A stretch of DNA of 64,000 bases, from positions 1 to 64,000 of the forward strand of contig JANOTP010000083.1 of assembly GCA_031416415.1 (NCBI GenBank). The letters run 5' to 3'. Below, one piece after another: positions 33,103 to 43,113 of this stretch (within the stretch, counting starts at the first letter, position 1; each line of letters begins with the position of its first letter). The translations under genes and the position numbers were made by a program. This stretch comes from JANYCO01 sp031416415. GTDB taxonomy: Bacteria; Bacteroidota; Bacteroidia; Cytophagales; Cytophagaceae. The notes under the pieces were generated by a model. That model ran no database searches. It saw only the letters and a list, made by a program, of their open reading frames with translations, and was not told the origin of the DNA.

Positions 33103-34158
33103 ATGAAAAACCCCTTTCTTAAAAATTTCTACCATCTACGGCTCTATCTATTAACATGGTTGGTAATTGGATTTGCACATGCAGGAATTTTATATGTTTA
33201 TTATCATTTACCCTTTTCCATTTCCGTAACCGACAGTCTTGTATACAATTTTATTTATGCAGGAATGGGTTTAAATTTCTGGTATGCGGTGCGTTATTTA
33301 AACATCGAAAAACAAAAGCCTCTTGTTGTACTAATTGCACATATTATCTCCGCAAAAATATTTCTTTTGGTATGGCTCATCAGCGGAAATTTTTTAATGA
33401 ATGTAATCTATGGGGAAAATATACTTTATAATAATTTTGTTTTCTCCACTATTTTAGGCCGTTCCATAAGTGGATTATTTTATTACTTTATCACAGTATT
33501 AATTTATTACCTCATTGTTTATTATTTTTTCTTTAAAGAAAAACTTATAAGAGAAGCTAGTCTTAGAGCACTTGTAAAAGAATCTGAACTCTCGCTTCTT
33601 CGTTCACAATTAAATCCTCATTTTATTTTTAATAGCCTAAACTCTATCAGTGCACTAACTATTTCTAATCCTGAAAAAGCTCAAAACATGATTGTAAAAC
33701 TTTCGTCTTATCTTCGATATGCGTTAGAACACAATGGAAATAAATTAATCACACTAAGTAAAGAATTAGAAAATAGCTTACTTTATCTGGAAATAGAAAA
33801 AGTGCGATTTGGCGATAAACTTTTTTTCAAAAAAGACCTTAGCGAAGAAGTATTATCCTGTCTTCTTCCCAATATGACAATACAACCGTTACTTGAAAAT
33901 GCAATCAAACATGGTGTATACGAAAGTAGGGAACCAATAACGATTATCCTTTCTGGAAATATAAAAAATAATATTCTAACACTAAAAATCTCTAATAACT
34001 TTGATAATGACGGCGCTTTGGAAAACAGAAAAGGTATTGGGCTTCGTAACGTGCGAGAAAGACTTCAATTAATTTATGGAAAAAAAGAGCTTATAAAAAC
34101 CTGCGTCAAAGAATCTATATTTGAAGTCCAATTATTTATTCCTCAAAAGCATGAATAA
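33103..34158 (+). CDS. LytS-type sensor histidine kinase
   Basis: The 351-residue kinase has four N-terminal membrane helices (about 12-140), then a His_kinase domain of the LytS class. The phosphoacceptor motif is QLNPHFIFNSLNSIS, His near residue 172. The ATP-binding part has NAIKHG and KGIGLRNVRERLQLIYG. No separate sensor domain is present, as usual for LiaF- or LytS-partnered kinases. Its last 8 bases overlap the start of the LytTR regulator gene, so the two are translationally coupled. The upstream LiaF-like protein is the likely signal partner. Confidence 0.93.
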   Translation: MKNPFLKNFYHLRLYLLTWLVIGFAHAGILYVYYHLPFSISVTDSLVYNFIYAGMGLNFWYAVRYLNIEKQKPLVVLIAHIISAKIFLLVWLISGNFLMNVIYGENILYNNFVFSTILGRSISGLFYYFITVLIYYLIVYYFFFKEKLIREASLRALVKESELSLLRSQLNPHFIFNSLNSISALTISNPEKAQNMIVKLSSYLRYALEHNGNKLITLSKELENSLLYLEIEKVRFGDKLFFKKDLSEEVLSCLLPNMTIQPLLENAIKHGVYESREPITIILSGNIKNNILTLKISNNFDNDGALENRKGIGLRNVRERLQLIYGKKELIKTCVKESIFEVQLFIPQKHE

Positions 34159-34900
34159 GATCAAAGCCATCATTGTAGACGACGAATCTCTGGCAAGAGA
34201 CCTAATCAAAAATTACCTACTAGAGCATATTCATATCGAGCTAATAGGTGAGTATAGCGATGGGTTTCAGGGTACAAAAGCTATTCAGGAACTACAGCCT
34301 GATCTTGTTTTTCTTGATGTACAAATGCCAAAGTTAACCGGCTTTGAAATGCTTGAAATTTTAGAAAAACCACCTATTATTATTTTTACTACTGCCTATA
34401 ATGAATATGCCATTAAAGCATTCGAACTAAATGCCGTAGATTATTTATTGAAACCTTTTTCGCGTGAGCGATTTGGAAAGTCAATTGAAAAAGTGCAAGA
34501 AAGAATTGGCTTAAAAGAAACATATTTTGACAAATTGAAAAAAATTTCAAACTCGATTATAAACATTGATAAAACAGAAAGAATTGTTGTAAAAACGGGT
34601 ACAAAAATTCAAGTAATTCCAGTAAATACTATTTTTTATATAGAAGCTCAAGACGATTATGTAATGCTTTACACCTCTGATGGAAAATATTTAAAACAAC
34701 AGACTATGAAACATTATGAAGCTTCCTTAAACAATTCTATATTTGTTCGTATTCACAGGTCTTATATTGTTAATATTCATGAAGTAGAAAAAATAGAAGC
34801 CTACGAAAAAGATTCTTATAAAGTTATATTAAAAAATAAAGCTCATTTACCTGTAAGTAAAACTGGATATATTTTATTGAAAAAAATTCTAGCTTTTTAG
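34151..34900 (+). CDS. LytTR-family response regulator
   Basis: From the ATG at 34151, inside the end of the kinase gene, the protein has 249 residues. The receiver domain (about 3-120) has the acidic pair DD at 10-11, phosphoacceptor Asp56 (VFLDVQMPK), the Thr of FTTAYN, and Lys of YLLKPF. The C-terminal LytTR DNA-binding domain (about 150-249) shows EAQDDYVMLYT and RIHRSYIVN. It should be phosphorylated by the adjacent LytS-like kinase and activate direct-repeat promoters. An earlier in-frame start (34121) would extend into the kinase gene and is less likely. Confidence 0.95.
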   Translation: MNKIKAIIVDDESLARDLIKNYLLEHIHIELIGEYSDGFQGTKAIQELQPDLVFLDVQMPKLTGFEMLEILEKPPIIIFTTAYNEYAIKAFELNAVDYLLKPFSRERFGKSIEKVQERIGLKETYFDKLKKISNSIINIDKTERIVVKTGTKIQVIPVNTIFYIEAQDDYVMLYTSDGKYLKQQTMKHYEASLNNSIFVRIHRSYIVNIHEVEKIEAYEKDSYKVILKNKAHLPVSKTGYILLKKILAF

Positions 34901-34910
34901 TTTATTATTA

Positions 34911-35849
34911 TTATTCGGTATTATCTCCAAGATCACGTGCTATTTCTCTAGTAATAATATCAATATCTTTTGCTTCAATTTCGATCATTTCTAAAAGTTT
35001 TTCCTGACTAATTGAATCGTCTATTTTATGTAAAATAAGAAGTCCAAGTATTCTAGCAAGAGGCCCTCTTACATTGTGTGCATTTCTAAAAGCATATCTC
35101 GACAAGGCTTCATTTTTTTCTGTTAAACTATGCGTACGCTCCTCTACAAGTCCTTCTAATCGGGCATTTATGTTAGCCATTTCCTCTTGTTGTGAGCTAA
35201 ATTCTTCATTTTGTGTTTCTATCTCACTATTTTTTTCTGCCAGATCTACATTAATTTTTCCTAATTCAACATATGCTTTAGCTAATCCATCTTTCACTAA
35301 TATTGCAGAATATGAAATTATAATATAAATACAAATATAAGGAACTGCTGTACCTAATAAATCAGAAGAGCTTACTACAATAAATTTTTCTGGAAAATTA
35401 TACTGGTAAATCAATAAGGTAAGCAGACCGAAAATGGTGATACAATGTAAAATATTACGCACTATTCCTATTAGTAAAAATGAGTAGGAATAACCTAAGC
35501 TAATTATAATTATTATGCCAATCCCATGATTGTATCCTCCTAGATTTAACAATTCATATACCATTAAACTTAAGATCGTAAACGTATAAAAAACAACGGA
35601 TATATCGTCTCGATTATAATATTTAGAAATGAAATAGGATATACCAAGAAATAAAAAAACTCCTAAATCTCTAATGATTACTATCACATCATTAACACCA
35701 TTTCGGATGTCGATCAAAAAAATCATAAAAGTACCTACTATCCCTATTAATAATAGTGAATGAAGGAATAATCTATTAATGTCGTTTATTTTTTGCTGCA
35801 TTGGAACTCTAAAATACCATTTTTTTTGATAGTATAATTTTAATTCCAT
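34911..35849 (-). CDS. Membrane protein ending in a lone HisKA-like (DHp) domain
   Basis: The 312-residue protein has six membrane helices (about 22-190), a heptad-rich coiled coil (about 192-250: YVELGKINVDLAEKNSEIE), and then a two-helix segment typical of the kinase dimerisation/phosphoacceptor domain. The H-box-like motif is YAFRNAHNVRGPLARILGL, His near 262. It ends at residue 312 with no ATPase domain. The convergent response-regulator gene stops 10 bases away, so no room remains for a lost domain. It may act as a phosphotransfer or kinase-modulating protein. It follows module 1 of the transglutaminase/ATP-grasp region by 13 bases, suggesting co-transcription. Confidence 0.8.
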   Translation of the reverse strand: MELKLYYQKKWYFRVPMQQKINDINRLFLHSLLLIGIVGTFMIFLIDIRNGVNDVIVIIRDLGVFLFLGISYFISKYYNRDDISVVFYTFTILSLMVYELLNLGGYNHGIGIIIIISLGYSYSFLLIGIVRNILHCITIFGLLTLLIYQYNFPEKFIVVSSSDLLGTAVPYICIYIIISYSAILVKDGLAKAYVELGKINVDLAEKNSEIETQNEEFSSQQEEMANINARLEGLVEERTHSLTEKNEALSRYAFRNAHNVRGPLARILGLLILHKIDDSISQEKLLEMIEIEAKDIDIITREIARDLGDNTE

Positions 35850-35862
35850 TTTAGATATGATA

Positions 35863-36741
35863 TTATTCTATTCTTTGAACATCAACTTGTACCTTTAAAT
35901 TTTGTTCTCCAGAGCTAAAAACAATCCCCTTAATAGGTGCTACATCTTGATAGTCACGTCCATAGCCTACCACAATATGCTTAAAGGTAGGCAATAAATT
36001 ATTGGTAGGATCAAATTCAACCCATCCTATTTCTGGAAAATAAACAGATACCCAAGCATGTGATGCATCGGTTCCAATAAGTTTTACTTTTCCTGGAGGA
36101 GGAATTGTTTCAATATAACCACTCACATAACGGGCAGGTAATCCCATATTGCGTAAACAAGCAATCATAAGATGCGCTAAATCTTGACAAACTCCTTTTT
36201 TTTCTTTTACAACAGTTTCCACAGGAGTATTTACAGAAGTAAAACCAGGCGTAAACTTTATGTGAGAATATATTTTTTGCATCAGAATAGTGCAGGCACT
36301 CCAAAGTGTATCATTTTCAGAAAAACAATCTAATGCAAAATCTTTGATCATCTCGCTACTAGGAATGTACTTAGAGGGAACCGTATATTGTATAATCTCT
36401 TCCGCTAACTCTGGTGTATCCATAATTTTCTTTCTTACGTCTTTCCACTTAAGTTGTGAATTTATCGCAAGATTCATAAACAATAGATTTTCAATCTCGA
36501 CAGTACATTCAGAAATAATTTCGAGTTTTGAATGTTCTTTATAAATTGAAAAAAACATAATATTGTTACCAAAAAAATCTTCTCTTACGGAAATTTCATC
36601 CGGCTTAGGCAATATTAAAATTGTTGAGGAAATACATTTTTGATTCGCACTTTCTACCGGTGTTAAACAAAGTCTATTGTGACAAAGATCAACGGCTTTC
36701 TTATATTTATATTCTGTTTTATGTCTTATTTTGTATTTCAT
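35863..36741 (-). CDS. Transglutaminase-like protein (module 1)
   Basis: The 292-residue protein has an N-terminal beta-rich 'bacterial transglutaminase-like N' domain (KIRHKTEYKYKKAVDLCHNRL) and a papain-like transglutaminase core with the Cys-His-Asp triad: Cys near 183 (KGVCQDLAHL), His near 228 (DASHAWVSVYFPE) and Asp near 244 (EFDPTNNLLP). Such enzymes form or hydrolyse amide bonds. It is third in a tight series (gaps of 14 and 15 bases) after the transglutaminase-DUF2126 and ATP-grasp-alpha-E genes, and is paralogous to the gene at 46187. There is no signal peptide, so it is probably cytoplasmic. Confidence 0.9.
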   Translation of the reverse strand: MKYKIRHKTEYKYKKAVDLCHNRLCLTPVESANQKCISSTILILPKPDEISVREDFFGNNIMFFSIYKEHSKLEIISECTVEIENLLFMNLAINSQLKWKDVRKKIMDTPELAEEIIQYTVPSKYIPSSEMIKDFALDCFSENDTLWSACTILMQKIYSHIKFTPGFTSVNTPVETVVKEKKGVCQDLAHLMIACLRNMGLPARYVSGYIETIPPPGKVKLIGTDASHAWVSVYFPEIGWVEFDPTNNLLPTFKHIVVGYGRDYQDVAPIKGIVFSSGEQNLKVQVDVQRIE

Positions 36742-36756
36742 TACGCTATAAATAAT

Positions 36757-39324
36757 CTATACTTCAAACTGAAAGCCACCTTTCGCACCTTGGTACTGAT
36801 AGGTAGAATGTCTAAAATAGGTGGCATTTAACTTTGTAGCAATTGATAACATTAAGGAGGACAATTTTTCACAAAAGAGATCTAGATTTTCTCTGTAGGT
36901 AGTACCTTCTTCTTCCTCTGCCATCTTTTCAAGCGACGTTAATCTAATAAGACTATACGCTTCAAAAATTTGTTTTACCAATTCCTTACTACTGCTATTT
37001 TCATCTTTCAAAGGTAATCGTTTTGAAAGCTTGACCAATTCTTCCAACTGATACAACAGCGAGGAAGGATTTTGCTTATTGAAAAAAAGCAAATCTAATA
37101 CGGGAGCGTGATCAAAATAAGTACGATAAACTGACCTATAATTGGTAAGGTTTTGGTTGCTTACAAGTGCCGTCTCTAATATTTTAAATTGTATAGATTC
37201 TTCATAACGAGTGGTCAATAGAGAACGGTATTGAGAAAGCTCCAAAGATATATTTTCAATTAATTTACCCATTATATAGAGTGTCCAACCTTCATCTCTA
37301 TACATACTTTCTCTATTCATCCCAGCAAAAGAAAGCAGTCCAACATTGAGTTGATCAAGCAATGAAAATACCTGACGGAGTTCATCGGCTTCTATAACGG
37401 CAAGCTTCTTTTTTACATTTTCAATTTCGTCGATCACTCTCCAATTATCCAACGACCATCTGTTGCGCACAGCATACATCGCTTTCAAGAGACTATCCAG
37501 CGAGTAAAGAATGCCACCTTGCTTTTCTGGATTACAAATTAATTGATGTAATTCATTTAGAGGTTCCTTCAGATGATTTTTTTTCTCGATATCAACAAAG
37601 CCAGGATAACTTCCTGTAAGATGTGTTACAGCCTGCAATAAAATTTTATTGTAACCCGCATCCGCCCCTGTATTTACAAAACCAGTCTGACTAAGATTAC
37701 GAAGTACAATTCTCATAAAACGAGAAACCCGGAGAACTCTTTGAGAATATCTTCCTACCCAAAATATATTTTCCGCTGCACGACTTGGTAGTACATTGTT
37801 TTTTTTCAACTCCACAGAGTGTTGTACCAATTCCTCTTGGCCCGAGGGTTTCTCTATCCCTTCTACCCATGTGTCTTTTGAAATTCCACCATCCTGATTA
37901 GAAACAAGGAAACTTCCTTTCTCAGGGGAACAACGTGTAAGCCCACCCGGCATAACAGAATACTCTCCTTTGGAGGCGACCATGTAGGTGCGAATTACTG
38001 ATAGTCTTGGCTCAAGTTGTTGATTGGTAAAAACAGGAGAAGTAGAAAAGCCTGCCTCTTCTTGTCCAACATATAAATAAGGTTGTGTTTTTATTTTCCG
38101 AATCAGTTCCTCTTTCTGCGCAATCGAAAGTTGGTTGCCAATTACCGTATCTGACCCAACAAGTCGATCTGTTTTTTTAATGACAAGTCGATTAATATTT
38201 TTTAGTACGAAATCCATTTCTTTAGCATGCCCACACCACCATGTGGCCACCATTGGGAGAATGGGATCTTCGTTTAAATAATAACGTACTATGTTGTGCA
38301 TAAATGCCATCAAGCCGGTGTTTTCTAAAATACCGCTACCTAACGGATTGGCGACTGAAACATTCCCTTTTCGTATCACTTCTAACAATCCTGGAACACC
38401 TAACTGAGAATCGCCTCTAAGCTCCAATGGATCACAATAAGTATCGTCTACCCTTCTTAAAATGATGTCTACTTTCTCAAGACCTTCCACTGTTTTTATC
38501 CAAACAAAACTATTCCGAACCACTAGATCATCTCCTTGCACAAGGGTAAGCCCCAAATAAGAAGCTAAAAATGCATGCTCGAAATACGTCTCGTTGCTAG
38601 GACCAGGTGTCAATAAAACAATACGTGGTTGTTCTTTTCCTTGCGGAGATATTTGATGTAAGCCTTGAATAAGACTGTTAAAAAATGTACCTAATTTAGC
38701 TACTTGATGATGTTGAAATAACTCAGGCAATACTCTGTTTAGCGTTCGTCTATTTTCTAACGCATAGCCCATGCCAGAAGGTGCTTGTGTCCTATCTTTT
38801 AGCACCCATACTTTTCCATCAGGTCCTCTTGAAATATCGGCCGCATAGAGCACTAATTTATTTTGCCCTGGTAGTTTTATATTATTACAAGGACGTAAAA
38901 AACCAGAATGTCCGTATATTAACTCCGGGGGAATAAGTCCTTTTTTTATAAGTTTCCGCTCACCATAAATATCTTCAAACATTTTATTTAAAACAAACGC
39001 ACGCTGTTTCAATCCACGCTCTGTAGTTTCCCATTCCTTGGCAGATAATACAAGCGGTACACTATCCAATAGCCATGGGCGATTCAAGCCATCAGGGTCA
39101 CCGTAAACATTGTAGGTGACACCATTTTCTTGCAACAGTTTTAAAAGTTCTTGTTGCCTACTTTGCAACTCTTGCGCTCCTAGTCCGTCAATGTTTTTTA
39201 TAAGCCTTACCCAATGTTCCTTTGCAACATCATCTAGCCCAAAACATTCATCACGTAATTTTTTACCCAACGAATATCCTTTTGTCCCCACGTTCATTTC
39301 AATATTTTTATAAGAATTACTCAT
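36757..39324 (-). CDS. Circularly permuted ATP-grasp / alpha-E fusion (module 1)
   Basis: This 855-residue protein joins two domains. Residues about 1-490 match the circularly permuted type-2 ATP-grasp family (COG2308): VLLTPGPSNETYFEHAFLA, GDDLVV near 270, RRVDDTYCDPLELR near 300, and the C-terminal GSFLVSNQDGGISKDTWV. Residues about 510-855 are the alpha-helical alpha-E domain (COG2307): PSRAAENIFWVGRYSQRVLR, and the GWTLYIMGKLIENI region. ATP-grasp enzymes ligate a carboxylate to an amine using ATP, so an amide or peptide ligase role is likely. In module 2 the same two domains are separate neighbouring genes. Confidence 0.9.
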   Translation of the reverse strand: MSNSYKNIEMNVGTKGYSLGKKLRDECFGLDDVAKEHWVRLIKNIDGLGAQELQSRQQELLKLLQENGVTYNVYGDPDGLNRPWLLDSVPLVLSAKEWETTERGLKQRAFVLNKMFEDIYGERKLIKKGLIPPELIYGHSGFLRPCNNIKLPGQNKLVLYAADISRGPDGKVWVLKDRTQAPSGMGYALENRRTLNRVLPELFQHHQVAKLGTFFNSLIQGLHQISPQGKEQPRIVLLTPGPSNETYFEHAFLASYLGLTLVQGDDLVVRNSFVWIKTVEGLEKVDIILRRVDDTYCDPLELRGDSQLGVPGLLEVIRKGNVSVANPLGSGILENTGLMAFMHNIVRYYLNEDPILPMVATWWCGHAKEMDFVLKNINRLVIKKTDRLVGSDTVIGNQLSIAQKEELIRKIKTQPYLYVGQEEAGFSTSPVFTNQQLEPRLSVIRTYMVASKGEYSVMPGGLTRCSPEKGSFLVSNQDGGISKDTWVEGIEKPSGQEELVQHSVELKKNNVLPSRAAENIFWVGRYSQRVLRVSRFMRIVLRNLSQTGFVNTGADAGYNKILLQAVTHLTGSYPGFVDIEKKNHLKEPLNELHQLICNPEKQGGILYSLDSLLKAMYAVRNRWSLDNWRVIDEIENVKKKLAVIEADELRQVFSLLDQLNVGLLSFAGMNRESMYRDEGWTLYIMGKLIENISLELSQYRSLLTTRYEESIQFKILETALVSNQNLTNYRSVYRTYFDHAPVLDLLFFNKQNPSSLLYQLEELVKLSKRLPLKDENSSSKELVKQIFEAYSLIRLTSLEKMAEEEEGTTYRENLDLFCEKLSSLMLSIATKLNATYFRHSTYQYQGAKGGFQFEV

Positions 39325-39338
39325 TCCTTTTTAATCTT

Positions 39339-42300
39339 TTAGGATTTCCTCATATCAAGTGTATTTGGATATTCAGGATTTATTTTCAAAGGTGGTGGAT
39401 CAAATGCTTTTGGTATTTCATTTTGTTGCACATACCGACCTACCGCAGTATAACTTTCGGTTGGCGTGAAAGATCCTTGAGTATGCCCTTGATTCCAGAA
39501 TCTACTAATTCTTCTACCTTCTGCCTCGTAAGAATTTACAGGATAACTTTCATAACTTCTTCCTCCCGGGTGTGCTACAAAATACGTGCAACCTCCAATT
39601 GACCTATGGTTCCAAGTATCTACCACATCAAATACTAATGGCACATCTGTTCCAAGCATAGGGTGCAAAGCTGAGGGAGGACTCCACGCACGGTAACGAA
39701 TACCTGCTACGAATTCTCCTTTTACATCGGTCTCTTTCAAAGGAACTGGAGCGCCATTGCACGTAATCATGTAACGATCAAAGTTAAAATTTTTTACTTT
39801 TACTTCTATTCTTTCTACTGACGAATCTACAAAACGAGCAGTACCAGCACTCGAAGACTCTTCTCCCAGCACATGCCAAGGCTCAATACCCATACGAAGC
39901 ATCAATTCCATATCTTGTACTTTTATTTTTCCATACAAGGGGAAACGAAACTCGAAGAACGGTTCTAACCATGACAACTGAAATGGATACCCCGCTTCTT
40001 GAAGATCGGTTACAATATTTTTCATGTCTTGCTCTACATAATGAGGCAACATGTACTTATCGTATAATTCAGTTCCCCATCTAACGAGTTTGCTCTTATA
40101 AGGTTTCTTCCAAAACCATGCGAATAAACTCCTTATCAGCAATAGCTGAACAATACACATTTGCTTGTTAGGAGGCATATCAAACCCTCTCAGCTCTAAT
40201 ATACCTAAGCGACCTGTAGAACTATCGGGAGAATATAATTTATCAATACAAAATTCGGCACGGTGTGTATTTCCTGTAATGTCGATCAATAGATTTCTAA
40301 AAATTCTATCTACTACCCAAAACGGCACTTCTTTTCCTTCAGGTATCTGACTAAACGCAATTTCCAATTCGTAAAGAATCTCTTGTCTGCCTTCATCTAC
40401 TCGAGGAGCCTGACTTGTAGGTCCTACAAATTGTGTTGAAAATAAATAAGATAAGCCAGGATGTTGCTGCCAATACGTAATCATGCTGCGCAACAAGTCA
40501 GGTCTTCTGAGAATAGGACTGTCTTCCGGAGTAACTCCTCCTAACGTAATATGATTGCCACCACCAGTACCAGTATGTTTACCATCAAGATTGAATTTTT
40601 CAGTACCCAATCTACTCAGTCGTGCTTGCTCAAAAAGTATATCATAGTTATTGAGCAATTCAGGCCAAGTTTTAGCAGGGTGTATGTTTACTTCAATTAC
40701 TCCTGGATCGGGCGTAACGGCTAGCTTAGTAGTACGTTTGTCAAACGGTGGTTCATATCCTTCTATTATAACTTTAATTTTTAGCCTTTCAGCAGCGGCC
40801 TCTATTGACGCCAATAAATCCATGTAGTGTTCAAGATATTTTAAAGGAGGCATAAATAAATATATTTTACCTTCTCTCAACTCAAGACACATCGCTGTTT
40901 TAACAACAAACACATCAAACAAGGGTTCTTTTTCTTCTTTCTTTTTCTCTTTCTTTAACTCTTGTTTCTTTTTTCCAGTTTTATCTACCTCTTCTTCAAT
41001 AGCGATAGAAGGACTTGTAAACTCAACCGGTAAATTGCCAGCCAAATTTGTAGTCGAATAGCGCTCTTTTACTTCTTTATGGTAATCGCCTAATGCGGGC
41101 AACTCTTCAAAAGGACTTCTTTCGATTTCTTTCTGCACTCTTGCAGTACTTATTTCTGCCAGCGTTTTTAAAGGTAGACGTAAGCCCATAGGAGAATTAC
41201 CAGGAACTAAATAAAGATGTTCGTTTCTGAATTCCCATTTACATGAAAGCCATTTATTTTCCCAATGATTCCACTCCATTGGAATCACATAACCGACGGG
41301 GGTTTTCAAACCATTCTGTAAAACTTCTGCCAACTTTCTTCGCTCCAACGAATCCGTAAGATCCGCTTTATAAGGATCTACGTTTAGAGGTACTTTACCT
41401 TCTTCCCATAAAAAATAATAAATATCTTCTAGTGCTGGGTGAACATGATCTTGCGGAAGATTTAAATAATTGGTTAGTTCTAGTGAAAGGTTTTTCACAT
41501 CTTCAATCGTATGAAAAGACTTGTGTTCACCTAAATCTAAGAGGTCAGGATTTTTCCAAATCGGATTACCGTCTTTTCTCCAAATGGCAGAATATTGCCA
41601 ACGTGGCAACGGCTCTCCAGGATACCACTTTCCTTGACCCACATGAACAAGACCACCACTTGGTGCAAATTCCTTTTTAAGACGTTGGATTAAATCAGTG
41701 CCTAAAACTCTCTTTTGAGGACCATCTGCCGCAGTATTCCACTCTTTCGCCTCCATATCATCAACCGATACGAACGTAGGCTCACCGCCCATGGTAAGAC
41801 GCACATCGCCTTGTACGAACTCTTCGTCAATTTTATTTCCCAGTCCTACTATCGAAGCCCATTGTTCATCGCTATAGGGTTTTGTAACACGTGGATCTTC
41901 ATGAATTCTATATACTTCATTTTTATAACTAAATGTTGTTTCACAAAAATCTGTCATTCCTGTTACGGGTGCAGCACTTATAGGGTCGGGTGTGCAACAA
42001 AGTGGAATATGTCCTTCGCCTGCAAATAGTCCAGACGTAGCGTCTAGCCCTATCCAACCAGCCCCTGGAATGTATACTTCTGCCCAAGCATGCAAATCTG
42101 TAAAGTCCGCTTCTGGCCCTGAAGGACCATCAAGTGCCTTCTGATCTGCTTTCAACTGAATTAGATACCCCGATACAAAACGAGCAGCCAAACCAAGGTG
42201 ACGAAGCAGCTGAACTAATAACCATGCCGAATCACGGCATGACCCACTTTTCAGTAACAATGTATCTTCGCAAGTCTGAACACCTGGTTCAAAACGAACC

Positions 42301-42779
42301 GTATAATTTACATATTTCCAAATCTCTTGATTTAAGCCAACAAGAAAATCATTAATTGGTACTTTTTTATTTAGGTCTATCTTCTTCAACCACTCCTCCA
42401 TGAGCGGCCCTTTTTCACTTACTTCAAAATAAGGAGTGAGCTCTTTTTTCAGATGATGTGTGTAGGAAAAAGGAAAATTTTCCGCATAACTTTCAACAAA
42501 GAAATCAAACGGATTAATCACGATCATCTCAGCAATTACTTCCACTTCAAAACTAAGTTTTGTTGTCTTCTCAGGAAACACAACTCTGGCAAGAATATTT
42601 CCAAAAGGATCTTGTTGCCAATTGATAAATTTATTTTCTGGAATTATTTTTAAGGAATAAGACAAAATGGGCGTACGGCAATGAGTAGCCGGACGAAGCC
42701 TAAAAACATGGGGCGATAAATTTACTGCACGGTCGTACTCATATAACATCTGGTGCCGGATGGCTACTTTTATCGACAT
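39339..42779 (-). CDS. Transglutaminase-DUF2126 fusion (module 1)
   Basis: I use the ATG at 42779 (MSIKVAIRHQMLYEYDR); the upstream in-frame codon at 42785 is TTG. The 1146-residue protein begins with a transglutaminase-like N domain and core: Cys near 180 (KSGSCRDSAWLL), His near 229 (DLHAWAEVYIPG), Asp near 244 (GLDATSGLFAG). The rest, from about residue 300 (DVRLTMGGEPTFVSVDD), is DUF2126 (COG4196), with a Lys/Glu-rich linker near 605-620. Conserved stretches include KHTGTGGGNHITLGG and RNLLIDITGNTHRAEFCIDK. DUF2126 has been proposed to be related to glutamine-synthetase/GCS-type ligases. It is the first gene of the module. Confidence 0.9.
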   Translation of the reverse strand: MSIKVAIRHQMLYEYDRAVNLSPHVFRLRPATHCRTPILSYSLKIIPENKFINWQQDPFGNILARVVFPEKTTKLSFEVEVIAEMIVINPFDFFVESYAENFPFSYTHHLKKELTPYFEVSEKGPLMEEWLKKIDLNKKVPINDFLVGLNQEIWKYVNYTVRFEPGVQTCEDTLLLKSGSCRDSAWLLVQLLRHLGLAARFVSGYLIQLKADQKALDGPSGPEADFTDLHAWAEVYIPGAGWIGLDATSGLFAGEGHIPLCCTPDPISAAPVTGMTDFCETTFSYKNEVYRIHEDPRVTKPYSDEQWASIVGLGNKIDEEFVQGDVRLTMGGEPTFVSVDDMEAKEWNTAADGPQKRVLGTDLIQRLKKEFAPSGGLVHVGQGKWYPGEPLPRWQYSAIWRKDGNPIWKNPDLLDLGEHKSFHTIEDVKNLSLELTNYLNLPQDHVHPALEDIYYFLWEEGKVPLNVDPYKADLTDSLERRKLAEVLQNGLKTPVGYVIPMEWNHWENKWLSCKWEFRNEHLYLVPGNSPMGLRLPLKTLAEISTARVQKEIERSPFEELPALGDYHKEVKERYSTTNLAGNLPVEFTSPSIAIEEEVDKTGKKKQELKKEKKKEEKEPLFDVFVVKTAMCLELREGKIYLFMPPLKYLEHYMDLLASIEAAAERLKIKVIIEGYEPPFDKRTTKLAVTPDPGVIEVNIHPAKTWPELLNNYDILFEQARLSRLGTEKFNLDGKHTGTGGGNHITLGGVTPEDSPILRRPDLLRSMITYWQQHPGLSYLFSTQFVGPTSQAPRVDEGRQEILYELEIAFSQIPEGKEVPFWVVDRIFRNLLIDITGNTHRAEFCIDKLYSPDSSTGRLGILELRGFDMPPNKQMCIVQLLLIRSLFAWFWKKPYKSKLVRWGTELYDKYMLPHYVEQDMKNIVTDLQEAGYPFQLSWLEPFFEFRFPLYGKIKVQDMELMLRMGIEPWHVLGEESSSAGTARFVDSSVERIEVKVKNFNFDRYMITCNGAPVPLKETDVKGEFVAGIRYRAWSPPSALHPMLGTDVPLVFDVVDTWNHRSIGGCTYFVAHPGGRSYESYPVNSYEAEGRRISRFWNQGHTQGSFTPTESYTAVGRYVQQNEIPKAFDPPPLKINPEYPNTLDMRKS

Positions 42780-43058
42780 AATCAATTACAATTTTGGGCT
42801 CTTTTATCCAAAATATAACATTTTTTATACCTTATACCCAGTTTTGTTAAGCGATAAATTTTAAATAGTGGATAAAACTACGATAAATTCAGTTTTTTAG
42901 GTACTGAATGCAATTTTAGTCACTATGTTTGAGAGTCTTGAATTATCTTTTAGAAAGTATTGAGTCTTGAGATTTTAGTCAAGAGAAAAAAGTAAGATTG
43001 AGATTAGAGAAAATAGCATTGGTTTTATTAAGCAAATCAAGCAACTAAAATTGGAGTA

Positions 43059-43071
43059 AACCTTCAAGGTT
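43059..43071. repeat. Short palindrome AACCTTcAAGGTT
   Basis: A 6-bp perfect inverted repeat with a one-base centre. Its core CCTTcAAGG is the same as that of the larger palindrome at 43114, with the opposite central base. It probably belongs to the same REP-like family linked to the RAYT gene. Confidence 0.5.
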
Positions 43072-43113
43072 CACCTATAAATGGGCTCCTACATAAAAGG
43101 CTACTCCAAATTC

